A stretch of DNA of 64,000 nucleotides from assembly GCA_002286855.1 (NCBI GenBank), contig NRSV01000037.1, positions 1 to 64,000 on the forward strand, written 5' to 3'. Shown here piece by piece: positions 21,004 through 32,261 of the stretch. The notes beneath the pieces are model-generated. The model saw only the letters and a program-made list of their open reading frames with translations. It had not been told where the DNA came from and did no database searches. Source of the DNA: Bipolaris cookei (lineage: Eukaryota > Ascomycota > Dothideomycetes > Pleosporales > Pleosporaceae). The position numbers were made by a program, and so were the translations under genes. The stretch's first letter is position 1. Each line of letters begins with the position of its first letter.

Positions 21004-22205
21004 ATGGATACTATAGTATTTGCCGTGAGTACTGTAGCAGTTGCAGATGCTGTCTTTTTGACAGCGCGACGACCGCTTCGTTACTTTTCGAGTATTGTTT
21101 TCTTCACAAAACACTGCGGAGCCAGTGGATTGGTGGTATGTTTCTTCGGTAACCGCGACATCTGGCGTGTCCAAGTACAGGTATTACGAAGTACGAGCGA
21201 CATGGACGCCATGAACTTCCGAAAGGCAGTGCAAGAGGAATGCAGCATAATAGCTGTAGCTGTGCGTACATTTGTCTGATTCCGGCAGCCAGACACCAGC
21301 AACTGACTAAATTTTAGAGTACTATTCTAGCCCAGATTGCTATTACGGCGCTCTCTTTGGAAAATCTCGACCGAACACTCTGGGTTGCCCGAGGATTCTT
21401 TACTTTCAGCCTCGTCTCATCAATCATCGCTGTCTACTACGCCGCAAGACAGTACTGTCGTCTGGGCAGATGTCTCATTACCGAAGATGTACGCACATGG
21501 ATTCGTGGGCATAGGATGTTGAATAGGGATCTGAACTCACGCATGGAATTGGCAATTGCCAAACCTAATAGCGGCTTAGCCTTGCGGGAAGTGGGAGTAT
21601 ATCTACCTTCGGTTACCTCAGTTTTGACCATTGCAGCCCTTAATATGCCTCTCGAAAGTTCTCCCAATGCGTTCCTGGTGGGACTGGGCATCTATCTTGG
21701 CTTTGTTTGGACATGGAATCTTAACGAGGCTGCAGGGGCATCAGGTAGTCGAGCAGTATTTATCACGTACATGGTGGGCTTGGTGATATGCTACTAGGTC
21801 TATGCATTATCAGAAATTGCTGTAGCCGAACAGAGCTATATCAGCGAAGCAAAGTTGCTAGGAGAGAAAGATCCTCTTCGATCTTTCTTTGGGCCACACG
21901 ACAAAGACGAGGAAAGTGCAAGGGGTAGCGGGAAGCCTTCTGCCGCTCAACATGTTTCCTCCCCAAAAGTACCATCCGACACGACCGGAAGGGCAAGCGC
22001 ATCTACAGCACCACTTGGAGAATCATCTCAAGAACAAGCACATAGAAGAAATGCCACTAAGAGTATGTCTGTTCAGGGAGAGCTCGCCAAGTCCTTCAAG
22101 AAGCAGCTAGACTCCTTGCGGAGTCTTCCAAAGTCGATGAACGTATGGCTCAACTTCTGGAGAAACTTGGAAAAAGTAGTGAAGAGTAGTTTTGTTATAG
22201 TCTGA
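21004..22205 (+). CDS. Multi-pass membrane protein, unknown family, with an in-frame stop
   Basis: The gene starts at ATG 21004 (MDTIVFAVSTVAVAD). An intron at 21262-21317 (GTGCGT...CTGACTAAATTTTAG) joins it in phase to STILAQIAITALSLEN. Four to five hydrophobic segments follow (WVARGFFTFSLVSSIIAVYY; VYLPSVTSVLTIAAL; FLVGLGIYLGFVWTW; VFITYMVGLVICY). A TAG at 21795 interrupts the frame directly after the last helix. The same frame then continues VYALSEIAVAEQSY to the TGA at 22203, ending in a charged Ser-rich tail. A 69-nt intron (GTAGTC...TTATCAG) could remove the stop in phase, but would also delete the last helix. A further in-frame 45-nt intron at 21137-21181 is optional. This type of protein is common in Pleosporales without known function. 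It may be a recent pseudogene. Confidence 0.5.
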
Positions 22206-22602
22206 AGAGAAGGTCCGTTTTTATTCTCATATGGCGTCGAATAGACTTGGTAAGTGATGAGATTGTTTCAAGTCTATGGCTTTGTCTATACACGTATGTC
22301 ATTAATCCTTATAAGAGGGTATGTATTTCTAATTAATGTTATGGTAGTGTCATACGCGGTATTAAAACATTAATGGTTTCCATGCCTGGCTCAGCCTCAG
22401 TGTGGATTACAAATGACGTGTGTGGGGTCGGCGTTGTGCCCCTCCGACAGGGTCCCCGACAAAAAAGTTCGCCGCCAAAGGCGCAAATTGGCATTTTTAA
22501 GCAACGCAAGACGAAGACTCATATATAATATTCTAGGGTACAAAGAGGGGCCAGCAAGATATAATCCACACCCCACTGATTGAAAGCAAAAAAATCTGCG
22601 CA
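22206..22602. other. Intergenic, promoter of SQT1
   Basis: This 400-bp spacer contains a TATA-like stretch (CATATATAATATTC near 22520) about 80 bp ahead of the SQT1 start. Nothing else is recognised. Confidence 0.45.
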
Positions 22603-24141
22603 ATGGCTGTCCCCAACCCCACTTCAAATCAGGCCCAGCACGACGAGGAGGATATTGACGTACACAATGTGGACAACACGATAGATGCCGATGAGGCAGA
22701 AGAGATTCTAGAAGATGACGGCGATGTGCCCATGGACTCGGACGATGATGATGAGGAAGGACGCCAGGACGCCGAGATGGAAATCAATCTACAGAACGAC
22801 TCAGTTGCGCATTTTGACCAGCACAAGGACAGCATTTTCTGCATAGCGCAACACCCTGTACACCGCGATATCATCGCTACAGGAGGCGGCGATGATGTAG
22901 GCTACATCATTGACGTGTCGGCAGCAGCGGCAGCGCAACCGAGCAGCGATGGCCAACCCACCGAACGCGAAGGATTGAAGAGCATATTCACACTAGATGG
23001 ACACACAGACTCAGTCAATGCTATCGCCTTTACTGCGCCCAAAGGCCAGTTTGTGGCGACTGCAGGGCTAGATGGCAAGTTACGCGTGTGGCAGGGAGTG
23101 CCTGATGGCAAGAAATGGAAATTCCTGGCCGAAGCACAAGAGGTGGAGGAAATCAACTGGCTGATCTCGAACCCTTCGCCCGACCACCCCAACGTGGTCG
23201 CGCTCGGAGCCAACGATGGTTCAGTGTGGGTGTACCAGATCAGCACAGACAAAGGCAACGAGCTACAGGTCTTGCAAGCATACTACCTTCACACCGAGTC
23301 GTGCACAGCCGGTACATGGTCGCCTGATGGCGCATTGCTTGCGACCATCTCTGAAGACTCGAGTCTATATGTCTGGGACGTGTTTGGTGATGCCGCATCA
23401 CAAGGTCTGACTGCGACAACCGATTCGCAAGCCGTTGTCGGGCTCACAGGCAACGACGAGCGCTTCCGCGTCGAGGGCGGTCTCTACTCTGTCGGTATCG
23501 CGCCATCAGGTGCGTTCGTAGCTGTTGGTGGTCCTGAAGGTCAGATCCGCATCGTTGGTCTGCCCCGTCTTTCTCTCGCTGGAGCGGCACAAGCATCAAC
23601 ATCATCTAGTGGAGGAGGCGCAAGGAACAAAGCTGGAGGTGGCAAGCAAGCCGGTGCCAAAGGAGGCGCATCATCATCAGGCCAGGCTGGACAAATCCTG
23701 GCTAGTTTGCAGGCAGGAAGCGACAATGTTGAATGTCTGAGCTTCTCTACGGTACCACTTACGCTCATGGCTGCTGGTAACGTGGACGGTTCCATTACTC
23801 TTTTTGATACCGCACATCGCTTTGCGGTTCGAAGGCGGATAGAAGATGCGCATGCAGACGAAGAGTCGCCGCAAGCCGTTGTCAAGCTGGAGTTCGTTGC
23901 AAAGGAAGGAGCAGGAGGATGGTTGTTGACGAGCGCGGGATACGATGGTGTTTTGAGGCGCTGGGATGCACGGGGTGGAACCGCCGCGGCTGGCAAGGGT
24001 CTTGTGGGTGAGTGGAGGGGACATAGGGGTGGAGGTGAGGGGGGTGGTATAATGGCTTTTGTTCAAGGAGACGGCGAGGCGGTTGTCACAGCTGGTGATG
24101 ACCACGTCGCACTCGTCTTCAAGACGCCTCTCTCCGGATGA
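22603..24141 (+). CDS. SQT1: Ribosome assembly protein SQT1 (WD40, AAMP family)
   Basis: A single exon encodes 512 residues. SQT1 is the dedicated WD40 chaperone of ribosomal protein uL16 (Rpl10) and delivers it to late 60S particles in the cytoplasm. The sequence shows an acidic N-terminus (DDGDVPMDSDDDDEEGR), then WD repeats beginning HFDQHKDSIFCIAQHP, LDGHTDSVNAIAF, WLISNPSPDHPNVVALG, and later DGSITLFD and YDGVLRRWD. The order and the early FDQHKDSIF repeat are diagnostic of the SQT1/AAMP family. A Gly/Ser/Ala-rich loop (residues about 330-365) interrupts the propeller. The start has AT-rich upstream sequence and a good context (GCGCAATGGC). Confidence 0.9.
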   Translation: MAVPNPTSNQAQHDEEDIDVHNVDNTIDADEAEEILEDDGDVPMDSDDDDEEGRQDAEMEINLQNDSVAHFDQHKDSIFCIAQHPVHRDIIATGGGDDVGYIIDVSAAAAAQPSSDGQPTEREGLKSIFTLDGHTDSVNAIAFTAPKGQFVATAGLDGKLRVWQGVPDGKKWKFLAEAQEVEEINWLISNPSPDHPNVVALGANDGSVWVYQISTDKGNELQVLQAYYLHTESCTAGTWSPDGALLATISEDSSLYVWDVFGDAASQGLTATTDSQAVVGLTGNDERFRVEGGLYSVGIAPSGAFVAVGGPEGQIRIVGLPRLSLAGAAQASTSSSGGGARNKAGGGKQAGAKGGASSSGQAGQILASLQAGSDNVECLSFSTVPLTLMAAGNVDGSITLFDTAHRFAVRRRIEDAHADEESPQAVVKLEFVAKEGAGGWLLTSAGYDGVLRRWDARGGTAAAGKGLVGEWRGHRGGGEGGGIMAFVQGDGEAVVTAGDDHVALVFKTPLSG

Positions 24142-26873
24142 ACGGGTTTTTTGGGGCGTCTGATACGAGAAATATCAAAATGAACAAGACTTTGAGCTGT
24201 ACATTATGAAGGATGGGTTTGTTGTTGGGCTGTATTGCCTCATACCAAGCACCCACGCACCCCTCCTACGTGAACAAACACACACTATCCATGACTGAAC
24301 CCCAATAGCCAGTTGTTTTGTCGCAGCACCGGTTAAAATCCCCACCATCATCAACACCTTTTGCCCAAACTTGCTCGATTGGGATGGTTCTCGGTGCCAT
24401 GTTAGTGGTTGGGACCCATGGTTGGTATCGGACCGCGCTCCTCAGCATTCTCATTGGGCCTGTGTCACCACACGTGGCTGAAGAGATCCGATAGATGTCG
24501 GAGATAATTGTTTTTACTTTTTTTTGCTCATGTCACTCGCTACATGGGGTCTCAGAACTTCCCAGTGGTGTTACTCGATGCTTGAACAACGCCTTTTTGG
24601 GGGACTCAACATGACGAGATACATGGCTCGAATGAGGTGCTTGCAACCGAGCTGCCTCAATGCACCATCGTCGTTTCGGCATGCATGGAGATCAGGATAG
24701 GGGGACTCGCGATATGAGGCGTCTTTCCCATGCATGTCTCTTTCTCCCTTTGTCTCTTTGAGGCGTTGAAGGAAGCCCCACTATTACTGCCTCTTTACAA
24801 GTTACGCCCGGCATACCCATCTCTTCGCAGCAAGCGCCACCATGGTCCTTTGCGATCAACGGGTACCGTACCCCCATATAGTTATCTTCTGCATACATCT
24901 AGGGGCGGTCAGAAAGTCGATATGATCGCCCCTCTCTCTTTCTGACTACGCTGATGCTATTGGATGCGGCCTGAAAGCCCGAAGTATGTTTCCCAAGTCA
25001 TGATACCAACCCCCCACTCTCTGTCTACTCTTGTTCCTGCGGCCCCTCCTCCCTCCCTTCCCACTTCCCTTTCCTTGTTACGAATGGCGCAACCGTTGCG
25101 GCCACCGGCATTAAACGGGCCCCAAAGCAAAAAAAAAATGGTGCACACCTACCTAAACGCGTGAGTCTGTGGTGCCGTTGCGGGTCTCTCTTTCCTTTTC
25201 TTTCTGGCTTGCTGCTTGTCTCTCCAGAGTCTGGCGAGACTGACGTCATATCGCCTGATAGCCCACACATTTCAGTTACATAACGTCAACCATCTCTTTT
25301 TTCTTCTCTATGGAACCTTTTTTGCTTACATGCGCAGTTTCCTCACTTATTCCCTTTTGGCTTCTGAGTGATCCTCAGGGTCTTCGCAGGTGTGTGTGAC
25401 CTTGCCCTCCCGCCCGACCACTACAAAACAAGGCATGCAGCCAAGAGAAAGGTTGAGTCGGGTTCCTCCCCGGTTGGAACAAGAAAAAGAGACGGCCCGA
25501 GAGGTTACATAAGTGACATGGTGGGCGTCCAAGCAAAGGCGGCTCATTCTGTATCAGATTTGTACATGAGTTTCTGGTTGGGTAACATGGGATAGTGGGG
25601 GAATCGGCCGTTATGCAAGTAAGGGAATGCCCATGGTGCAGTTTTTGAACAAAGGTCGTTGGCTGTTAGGCGATGTTCTCCGCAGCCTATCACGCGTCGC
25701 CCGCTTACTTGGATTTGCCGGTCCCGACGTTTTTTTCCCTTTCTTGTTCTTTGTCCCGCGGCCTTGCGGTGTTCTATTTCGTGGTCCAGAACCAGACGTT
25801 GGGTCCCGCTATTCTGTTACGCACGCGCTTACGGACCCGGATATTACAGGCATGCTTTGGCTAGGCAGCTCCAAAAGCGGGTGTTTACAAGAAAATCGAT
25901 TGGAGTAGATTGGGGTTCTTCCGCGGGCACTTCTGGACGGGAACGCTACGCCCGCTGTCTACCATGATACGTTGCAAGGTCCCTGGTCACAACTCTGCAC
26001 ACGCTACATGCTTTCGCGATTGCTGGAAGAAGAACCAGGATACTCGTATAGAGTACAAAACATGCCGTCAGTCACGTAAGGTGGGGAATGCGATTTGACA
26101 TGCACAGGTGATAACACTAAGACAACTCAAAGGCTTTGACGTTGCACTTGCCGTAGCAGTCTCATGCATTCCCTCAGCTCACCCTTACGTATGTATGTAC
26201 GTACATTTGGGAAACCCCCCCCCCCCCTCAGCTGCCAACGTAGCTTCCATCTCCACATATTTGGTAGACGGGCAAGCATCCCGAGCCGGTCCTTTATCTG
26301 CCATGGTAATAAAGTCACCGATCTCGTCCTTGAAGTACGTCATCTCCCATGCTCCGCTTTCCCTTTTTCTTCCTTTTCCCTTGCAACAGAATTACTCGCC
26401 TGAGGAATCTCTCCGAGTGGGTCATGATGAACATATCCGAGCAAGGGGATGTTAACGAGAGAGGAAGAGAAAAAGCAGTGTGTACCTTTTCAGTGGGACC
26501 CATGTCCGTTGATCAGCCTTGGCTGAGTAAAACCCGAACCCAACGAACAAGAGATTCACCACATAGTTGAGTTCCTACGCAGTGATCGGGAGAACATGCC
26601 GCGGCCATTAACAGATTGCCGACTATCAATTATATGGGAGCTATCGATTGTGAGATGAGTACACATGTAATTAGTCCCCGCTTTTTGCAAGGCCGTTGAG
26701 CATGTGGGTATTCACCTTGTTATGATGTATGAACGTGCAAGAAGTGTAGAATGTGAAAACCAATATAGTTAGTCATGTGTAAGTGTATAGTGCACGCGTA
26801 AGTAGCCTTTAGTCTTGAATTTTCCAAGGAAGAATGACCAGAAACATACTCAGCAAGTCTAAAGTCAGAATGT

Positions 26874-26875
<2 letters not shown>

Positions 26876-26912
<37 letters not shown>
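26876..26912. repeat. (GA)n microsatellite
   Basis: About 18 perfect GA units lie in the intergenic region. Confidence 0.95.
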
Positions 26913-26916
<4 letters not shown>

Positions 26917-27142
26917 AACAGAAAACAACTACAATGAGTTTAATTCCATAATCAAACAACCTTCATTGAAGAACAAAGAAAAACAGCAAGAAGAAATCAC
27001 CAACTCCAACACACCAAGTACATGTCTCACCGACTGCCTCATCGGGACTCTCGTGCATATGTAGCCTCCCTGTAATTCTTGGGGAGAGAGAGAATGACAA
27101 GAGACACCCACAAGCCTATATCGCCCCCCTGTCCCATCGTAG

Positions 27143-27184
27143 CCCCCCTTTTTTTTTTAAAAAAAAAAAGAAGGGAGGGGGGGG
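27143..27184. repeat. C6-T10-A11-G-rich homopolymer block
   Basis: Six C (27143-27148), ten T (27149-27158) and eleven A (27159-27169) are followed by GAAGGGA and a run of eight G. The T and A runs are fully complementary and the C and G runs extend the fold, so the DNA could form a cruciform or RNA hairpin. It could also mark a fold-back sequencing artefact. Confidence 0.8.
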
Positions 27185-28085
27185 TTGTCCCACGTTTGTC
27201 ATAATAGACCCATTTCGTACAGGTTTCGTGTAGCTACGTAATCCATGCATAGATGCCAAGAAGGGGGGAAGGGGAAAAGGAAGGGACTCTCTGTTTTTAC
27301 GGACGAGTCCTCCGTTGGCCAATAGAGAGCACGGAGTGTTGCGTCATCTTACCTGTCAGAACCCCAAAAGGGTCGACGGGTGGAGGAGGGGAAAGAGAAG
27401 TGGAGAAGGGGGACTGAAAGCTGGAAGGGTGACAGGTGGTGGCATGGGCAACAAAATATGTGGGGACACGAGATTAAGGTTATCGTATGCTTGCTGCGCG
27501 CCAAATCGGGGACTAGCCTTAGCTGTTTGCTCTTGAGATTGACGCAAGCAGTGGGCATTGGTTACGGGCAAAGGGTCCACTGGGCAGAAAGTTCCGAGCA
27601 GCCAAGTGTATGTACAATCAAAGAGCAAAGAGCATGTATATGTGTATGTGCATGTAGCATGTATGTCATTGTGACTATCTAAAGAAAAGAGCGATGATCG
27701 CCATCAATAGCTCTTTTTTTGGTTGTATAGGTATGTATGTATGTATGCTAATCATATAGTCGGACATGCATTAGTCAAACGCCTTTTTGCAGCCATGACT
27801 CAAACGCCAGTTCATCAGTCATCGGTGCTACCGCCGTAGTCTCCAGCCGTGGCCCGTCATGCAGGCATATGTAGAAGGATTTAACAAAGACAAGAAAATA
27901 ATACAGCTTTTTTGATTGCTCAAAGCACGGCAAAACCCAGGGTATCGTAAGAATTGTAGAGAGAGGAGTAGAAGCAGCGGTAATCGCTGACGTGCTCGCG
28001 TACCAGAAAGCGGGGTCAAAGCGGACGCAACGGTATGCGTCAGATGTAGAAGGATTTTGATAGCAAGGGTAGTCAGGCTAACTTC

Positions 28086-29087
28086 CTACATTCCCATATC
28101 ATCCATGTCTTCCTCGGTAAAGTCTTTGAGGAGCTCGAGTCCACCGAGATCGTCGGTATCTACTGAAGTCATAGAGGTCATGCTGTGTTCGCGGGTATGT
28201 TGGCCAGTGAGGTGGGAGACGGGGATAGCGGGACTTTGGTGGGGGCTCTTGTGATGTGATATTGAATGGCGCATCTCTGACGCAGGAACTTCCATACCAA
28301 GAAGGCCACCAGCACATCGGGCGAGGTATTCGTCAACGGCCCAGAAGCCACAGCCAGCGTGACGTAAGACTTCGTTCTTGAGGCCGAGGACCTCTTCGCG
28401 GAGCAGGGCAACGTTTTCCTTGAGCATTTTGTTCTTTGCGGAGAACTCTCGAGCTCGGCCTTCGAGACTGTTGATGTACTCCTTCTTGCGCTGCCTGCAC
28501 TTGTGTGCAGCGACGCGGTTCTTTTCGAGATGATTCTGGCGAGCCGATGAAACTTGAAAAGGATAGCCGTCGGCAGTATAGGCCTCGACCATCTGGGGCT
28601 GAGATTTGGGCCTACCCCGCTTGCGCTTGGGTGGCTGCGGGTTGGCTTCAACGCTTTCCTGCTGAGGTGGCACAGGTGCACTTGGCAGCGTAGCAGCTTC
28701 CTGATTGGTAAGCGTTTGCCTGCTGGTGCGGCGTCGCTTGGGCGAAGGCTCCTCTGGCGGGGTTATTTGTAGTGAGACGGGTTCCTTTTTGTGCCAAGGC
28801 GTCGTCTCATTGCGAAGCTGCTCGACAGGGATGGAACTTTCGCGTTCGTGGCGAAGAGGGTGAGTCGGAGAGAATTCCTCGGGTGGGGTGACTTGACCAT
28901 ATCGCTCCAGGGCAGCGTGGGTGAGGAGGGAAGGAGGAATGGAGAATGTTTGTGTGGACATTGTGGCAGTGCTGTCAAAGGCCGTGGACCACTTGTCATG
29001 TTGTTGATTGTTCATGCCCGGTGGATGAAGGGCAGTGAAGGCATCGCCAGCCCAGTCAAGATGGGGCCGCTGCTGGATCTCCGTCAT
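28086..29087 (-). CDS. bZIP transcription factor (ATF/CREB-like)
   Basis: The frame from ATG 29087 (MTEIQQRPHLDW) encodes 333 residues. The basic region is KNRVAAHKCRQRKKEY, with the N-x-x-A-A-x-K-C-R pattern of ATF/CREB-type bZIPs, followed by leucines for a coiled coil (SLEGRAREFSAKNKML..., LLREEVLGLKNEVLRH). Just before it lies KRKRGRPKS, an AT-hook-like minor-groove motif. The tail ends in an acidic DFTEEDMDDMGM. It should bind DNA as a dimer in the nucleus. The same frame stays open upstream to an ATG at 29570, adding 161 Pro/Ser/Thr-rich residues. I prefer 29087 because the upstream part is low-complexity leader-like sequence. Long flanks on both sides suggest complex control. The gene is divergent from SMC3. 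Confidence 0.88.
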   Translation of the reverse strand: MTEIQQRPHLDWAGDAFTALHPPGMNNQQHDKWSTAFDSTATMSTQTFSIPPSLLTHAALERYGQVTPPEEFSPTHPLRHERESSIPVEQLRNETTPWHKKEPVSLQITPPEEPSPKRRRTSRQTLTNQEAATLPSAPVPPQQESVEANPQPPKRKRGRPKSQPQMVEAYTADGYPFQVSSARQNHLEKNRVAAHKCRQRKKEYINSLEGRAREFSAKNKMLKENVALLREEVLGLKNEVLRHAGCGFWAVDEYLARCAGGLLGMEVPASEMRHSISHHKSPHQSPAIPVSHLTGQHTREHSMTSMTSVDTDDLGGLELLKDFTEEDMDDMGM

Positions 29088-32000
29088 GGCGAAGGGCAAT
29101 TGCTGTTGTGTTTGTGTAGAGAGAGAGTGTGTGTGTATGTAAAGGGCAGTAGTCTGTGGAGTAGAGTGCTGTGGGTGGGGCAGGTTGAGTTGAGTTGAGT
29201 TGTTTGGGAGAGTAGGCTGATGGGAAGACAGGTAGTTATACGTGCTAGTTATGGAAGGAGCGGGCAACGGTGGGCTCGGAAGTAAAGGCCGTGCCGATGA
29301 TGTCAGCAGAGTAGGCTGTAGGGGAGTCGGAGGTGCAGGCCAGCGTCGAGAAGCGAGGCAGGGAGTAGACAAAGGGTACAGGACCAAAAGGCAACGGAGC
29401 CGGGGTGACGGACTGATATGGGAATTGGACAATTGGGGGGTTTGGTAACATGCGGAACTTGCGAAAGCGATAGCAGACTTGGTGCTATTTGCACCGGGCT
29501 GGGGCATGATTGGGCGTCTGTGCGGCGGGTGACGTAGCGGGAGAGCACGATCGACGATGCTGAGGGCCATCGCGATTGCCTGTCGCCACGCCTGTCAAGC
29601 CCTGCGACCTGCGACCTGCGACTGCCCCGGAACCGGTTCCTCTCGGCACCACGCGCCTCTGCCTCTGCCTCTGCTGCTGTGGCTGCCCTGCCTGTGGCTT
29701 GTCGCCGTACAGTACATACTTACATAAGACAGTGAGAGAATGCCATCGACGTCGCCCTGTGTACACGGCACATGTACGCAAGCACACACACATTCATGCA
29801 GTAGACACCTATGTACTCTGCAACAATGCAACCCCCATACATGCCCCCTCCCCCAGCTTCCGCGGAACACCGCACGCACACGCCTGCCTTGCTCAGTGTG
29901 GTCGAGGCCATAGCAGCGCACCCTCTGTCCTGCACAATGGCCCAATACAGCCCGGCTATGCTGCCGTCGCTCTGGGCCTATCAATCCCTCACCACTACTG
30001 CCCGTGTCCGCGTCCTGCTCACCACGCGTCTCTGCCCAAGGTTTGGCGCCACCAATCCCACTTGTCCTCGCTGCAGGCCAACTAGAGTACAACGGGTGAA
30101 GACACGGCACGCACATGGTCCACTAGAGAAAGGGGGGCTCCACGCTACGTCTACTCCTCCGCACCCACACCCACATCCACATCCATGCCCACTCTAACAC
30201 CTCTAACACCAAGTGCCTGCCATGCCCAACATGTCTGGTGCGCTCATTGCGCATGTGCTTGAGCCTTTGAATATACTACTATGCCACGCCAATGCTCGAC
30301 TCTATTACACGCACTCGCCTCTCCCTACGCTTCCCATCATCAGTCTAGACTGCGCGCCGCGGGCAATGGAAAAAAGCCATAGTTTTGCTGCATGAGAAAA
30401 AGACACACGGCGCCAACACCAACATTAAGCGGAATGCCGGTCGCAACCCATGGCCATGATAAATGCTTTCACACAACACAGCGCTTGCAAGCGATCGGCC
30501 ACGCCCATGTGCTAGGGCTGTAGGCTGTGCCAAATGACAGCCGAGGTCAAAGTCTGGGTCTCATCGTTGGCCAGGTGGCGGGATCGGGAGGGGCTGATCG
30601 AAAAGTTGCTCCCCAAACATGGGAAAGGGGGCAAAATGCCATTTTGCTGTTACAAATCCGATCACACCCCTCGCTTGCTAACCGCCTCCTCCTGTCCATG
30701 TTGCATCACCGCGCATGGCACGCGGAAAAGGAAAACGGCAACCCCACCCACATCTGGACATCCCACCGCTACAACCTACTAACCTGTTCCAAGTAAATTG
30801 GACAGAGTAGCACAATGTCACATCTGGGTACATGTAAGCCACCTTGCTGGCCTGTACGCTGCCTGCATGACCTCTGATATAGGCGTCATATATCTACCTA
30901 CATACATCCTTTGGCTGATTTCGATCCTCCCACAACCAAGAGCCATGAGAAGGTCGCGCCACGCAGATCCCATTGTGGAGCTATACTAGGAAAAGAAAGT
31001 CGTCGCCCGTTGCTCCTTCCACGAACCGAACTAGCATCCTCGAAATACCCCCGAGGTAGCTCCGTCACTCGCTCCCTCCCCGCCGCCCTCATACTACTAT
31101 AGTACTCTACTCCAAACTCGTCCAAGCAGTGTATTACTCAGTTTGCCACAACCGCACTCAAACAGTCTCTGTCTCCACTGTTTGCTTGATTGAAATTGTC
31201 CAAAGTTCTTTTCATTCAACACGCATAATTCCCACAACTACGCCTGCCTATATTCCCAACCGCGCTCTAGCGCATAGCTTGGTGTCGACAGTGGAACATA
31301 TCAACCAGGACAAAATGAGAATGGCCTTTCTTGAAGAATGATCGTCAAAGAACTCACCTTTGACAACAAGTGGCCACGACCATAATTGGACACTCGACCA
31401 AACCTGATCACTACTATTCGAGGTGACATGTGCGGGGTCACGGTCGCTAAAGGACGAAGCCCAGATAACCTCGCATAGTGGTTTGCTTGTATGCAGGGCA
31501 AGTAATCTGATATCCACAGTGATACTATCTTGATATGTGAAAAAGTATATGGGTGCAGCGGTGCCAAGAAACTAGCTATAAATTAAATAACACAGAGGAT
31601 TGCTGCCTCTAGCTCATCTGTCTTCTCTCTAAACTTGCATACCAATATAATGTCTGTCCTGTTGCTTGGTGTTTCGATCAAGCTGCGATGTGTTGATCAC
31701 CTCTCCAGATACAACCTTATAGGAGAAACTAGTAGCTGAAAGCCCTCAACCAATTGGTTGAGCACCAGACACTTAAGAATATGGCTGGTTATTGAACAAC
31801 CAGCACCTAGCCAATACCCGGCAATCTCCATCAATACTACTAGATTACTGCAGTCACCGCACAAGCCTCAACAACGCTCGATTCAATCATTATCAGCCTC
31901 ATCGCTGGTCGTACAAGTCCCTGAATTTTTTCCGTTTATCAATCAAGACAACTTGAATCTTTCCAGCAAATGCGCAAATCTGAAGCAAATGCATAGTTTG

Positions 32001-32261
32001 CAACAAGGCCATTTCTTTTTGCCCTCGTCAATAGCGTGTGTTGGAGCCCAAATTGCACTAGCGTGGATGATTCTGTCTTGGCAAGAAAGCGCGACGCGCA
32101 CCGCGTCGCCGGCGCAACATTGGTTAGACGATTCCCCATTCACACTCACCACCACGACGGCCCCACTATGTGCTGAAGAGCACCAGCGCGATCGCACTTA
32201 CGAATACACGCGACCGCAACTCTCTCTCGCCTGTGCACCTTGACCGCAACCAACCGCCGCC
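29088..32261. other. 3.2-kb divergent intergenic region between bZIP and SMC3
   Basis: It contains both promoters. There is a (GTTGA)n run at 29184-29202 and CT/CA-rich stretches (CACACCCACATCCACAT near 30168). Overlapping frames on both strands up to 173 codons at 29576-30197 are low-complexity and mirror each other. No RNA gene was recognised. Confidence 0.5.

Larger units (their letters stand above)
24142..28085. other. 3.9-kb convergent intergenic region without recognised gene
   Basis: The region lies between the 3' ends of SQT1 and the bZIP gene, so neither promoter is needed here. Many short frames exist (for example 93 codons at 25627) but none has recognisable domains or clear codon bias. 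It contains several simple repeats: C12 at 26216-26227, (GA)n at 26876-26912, a C6-T10-A11-G-rich block at 27143-27184 and (GTAT)n near 27730. A long non-coding RNA, or an intron-rich gene I cannot parse, could hide here. Confidence 0.5.

Noticed and set aside
21137..21181. In-frame 45-nt intron in the membrane gene
   Set aside because: Both versions keep the frame; I could not decide, so I did not call it.
26866..26920. (GA)n tract as a promoter element
   Set aside because: It lies between two converging genes and is better explained as a microsatellite.
29576..30197. Overlapping frames up to 173 codons on both strands
   Set aside because: Composition is low-complexity (Pro/His/Thr) and both strands are open, so it is probably leader or promoter DNA.
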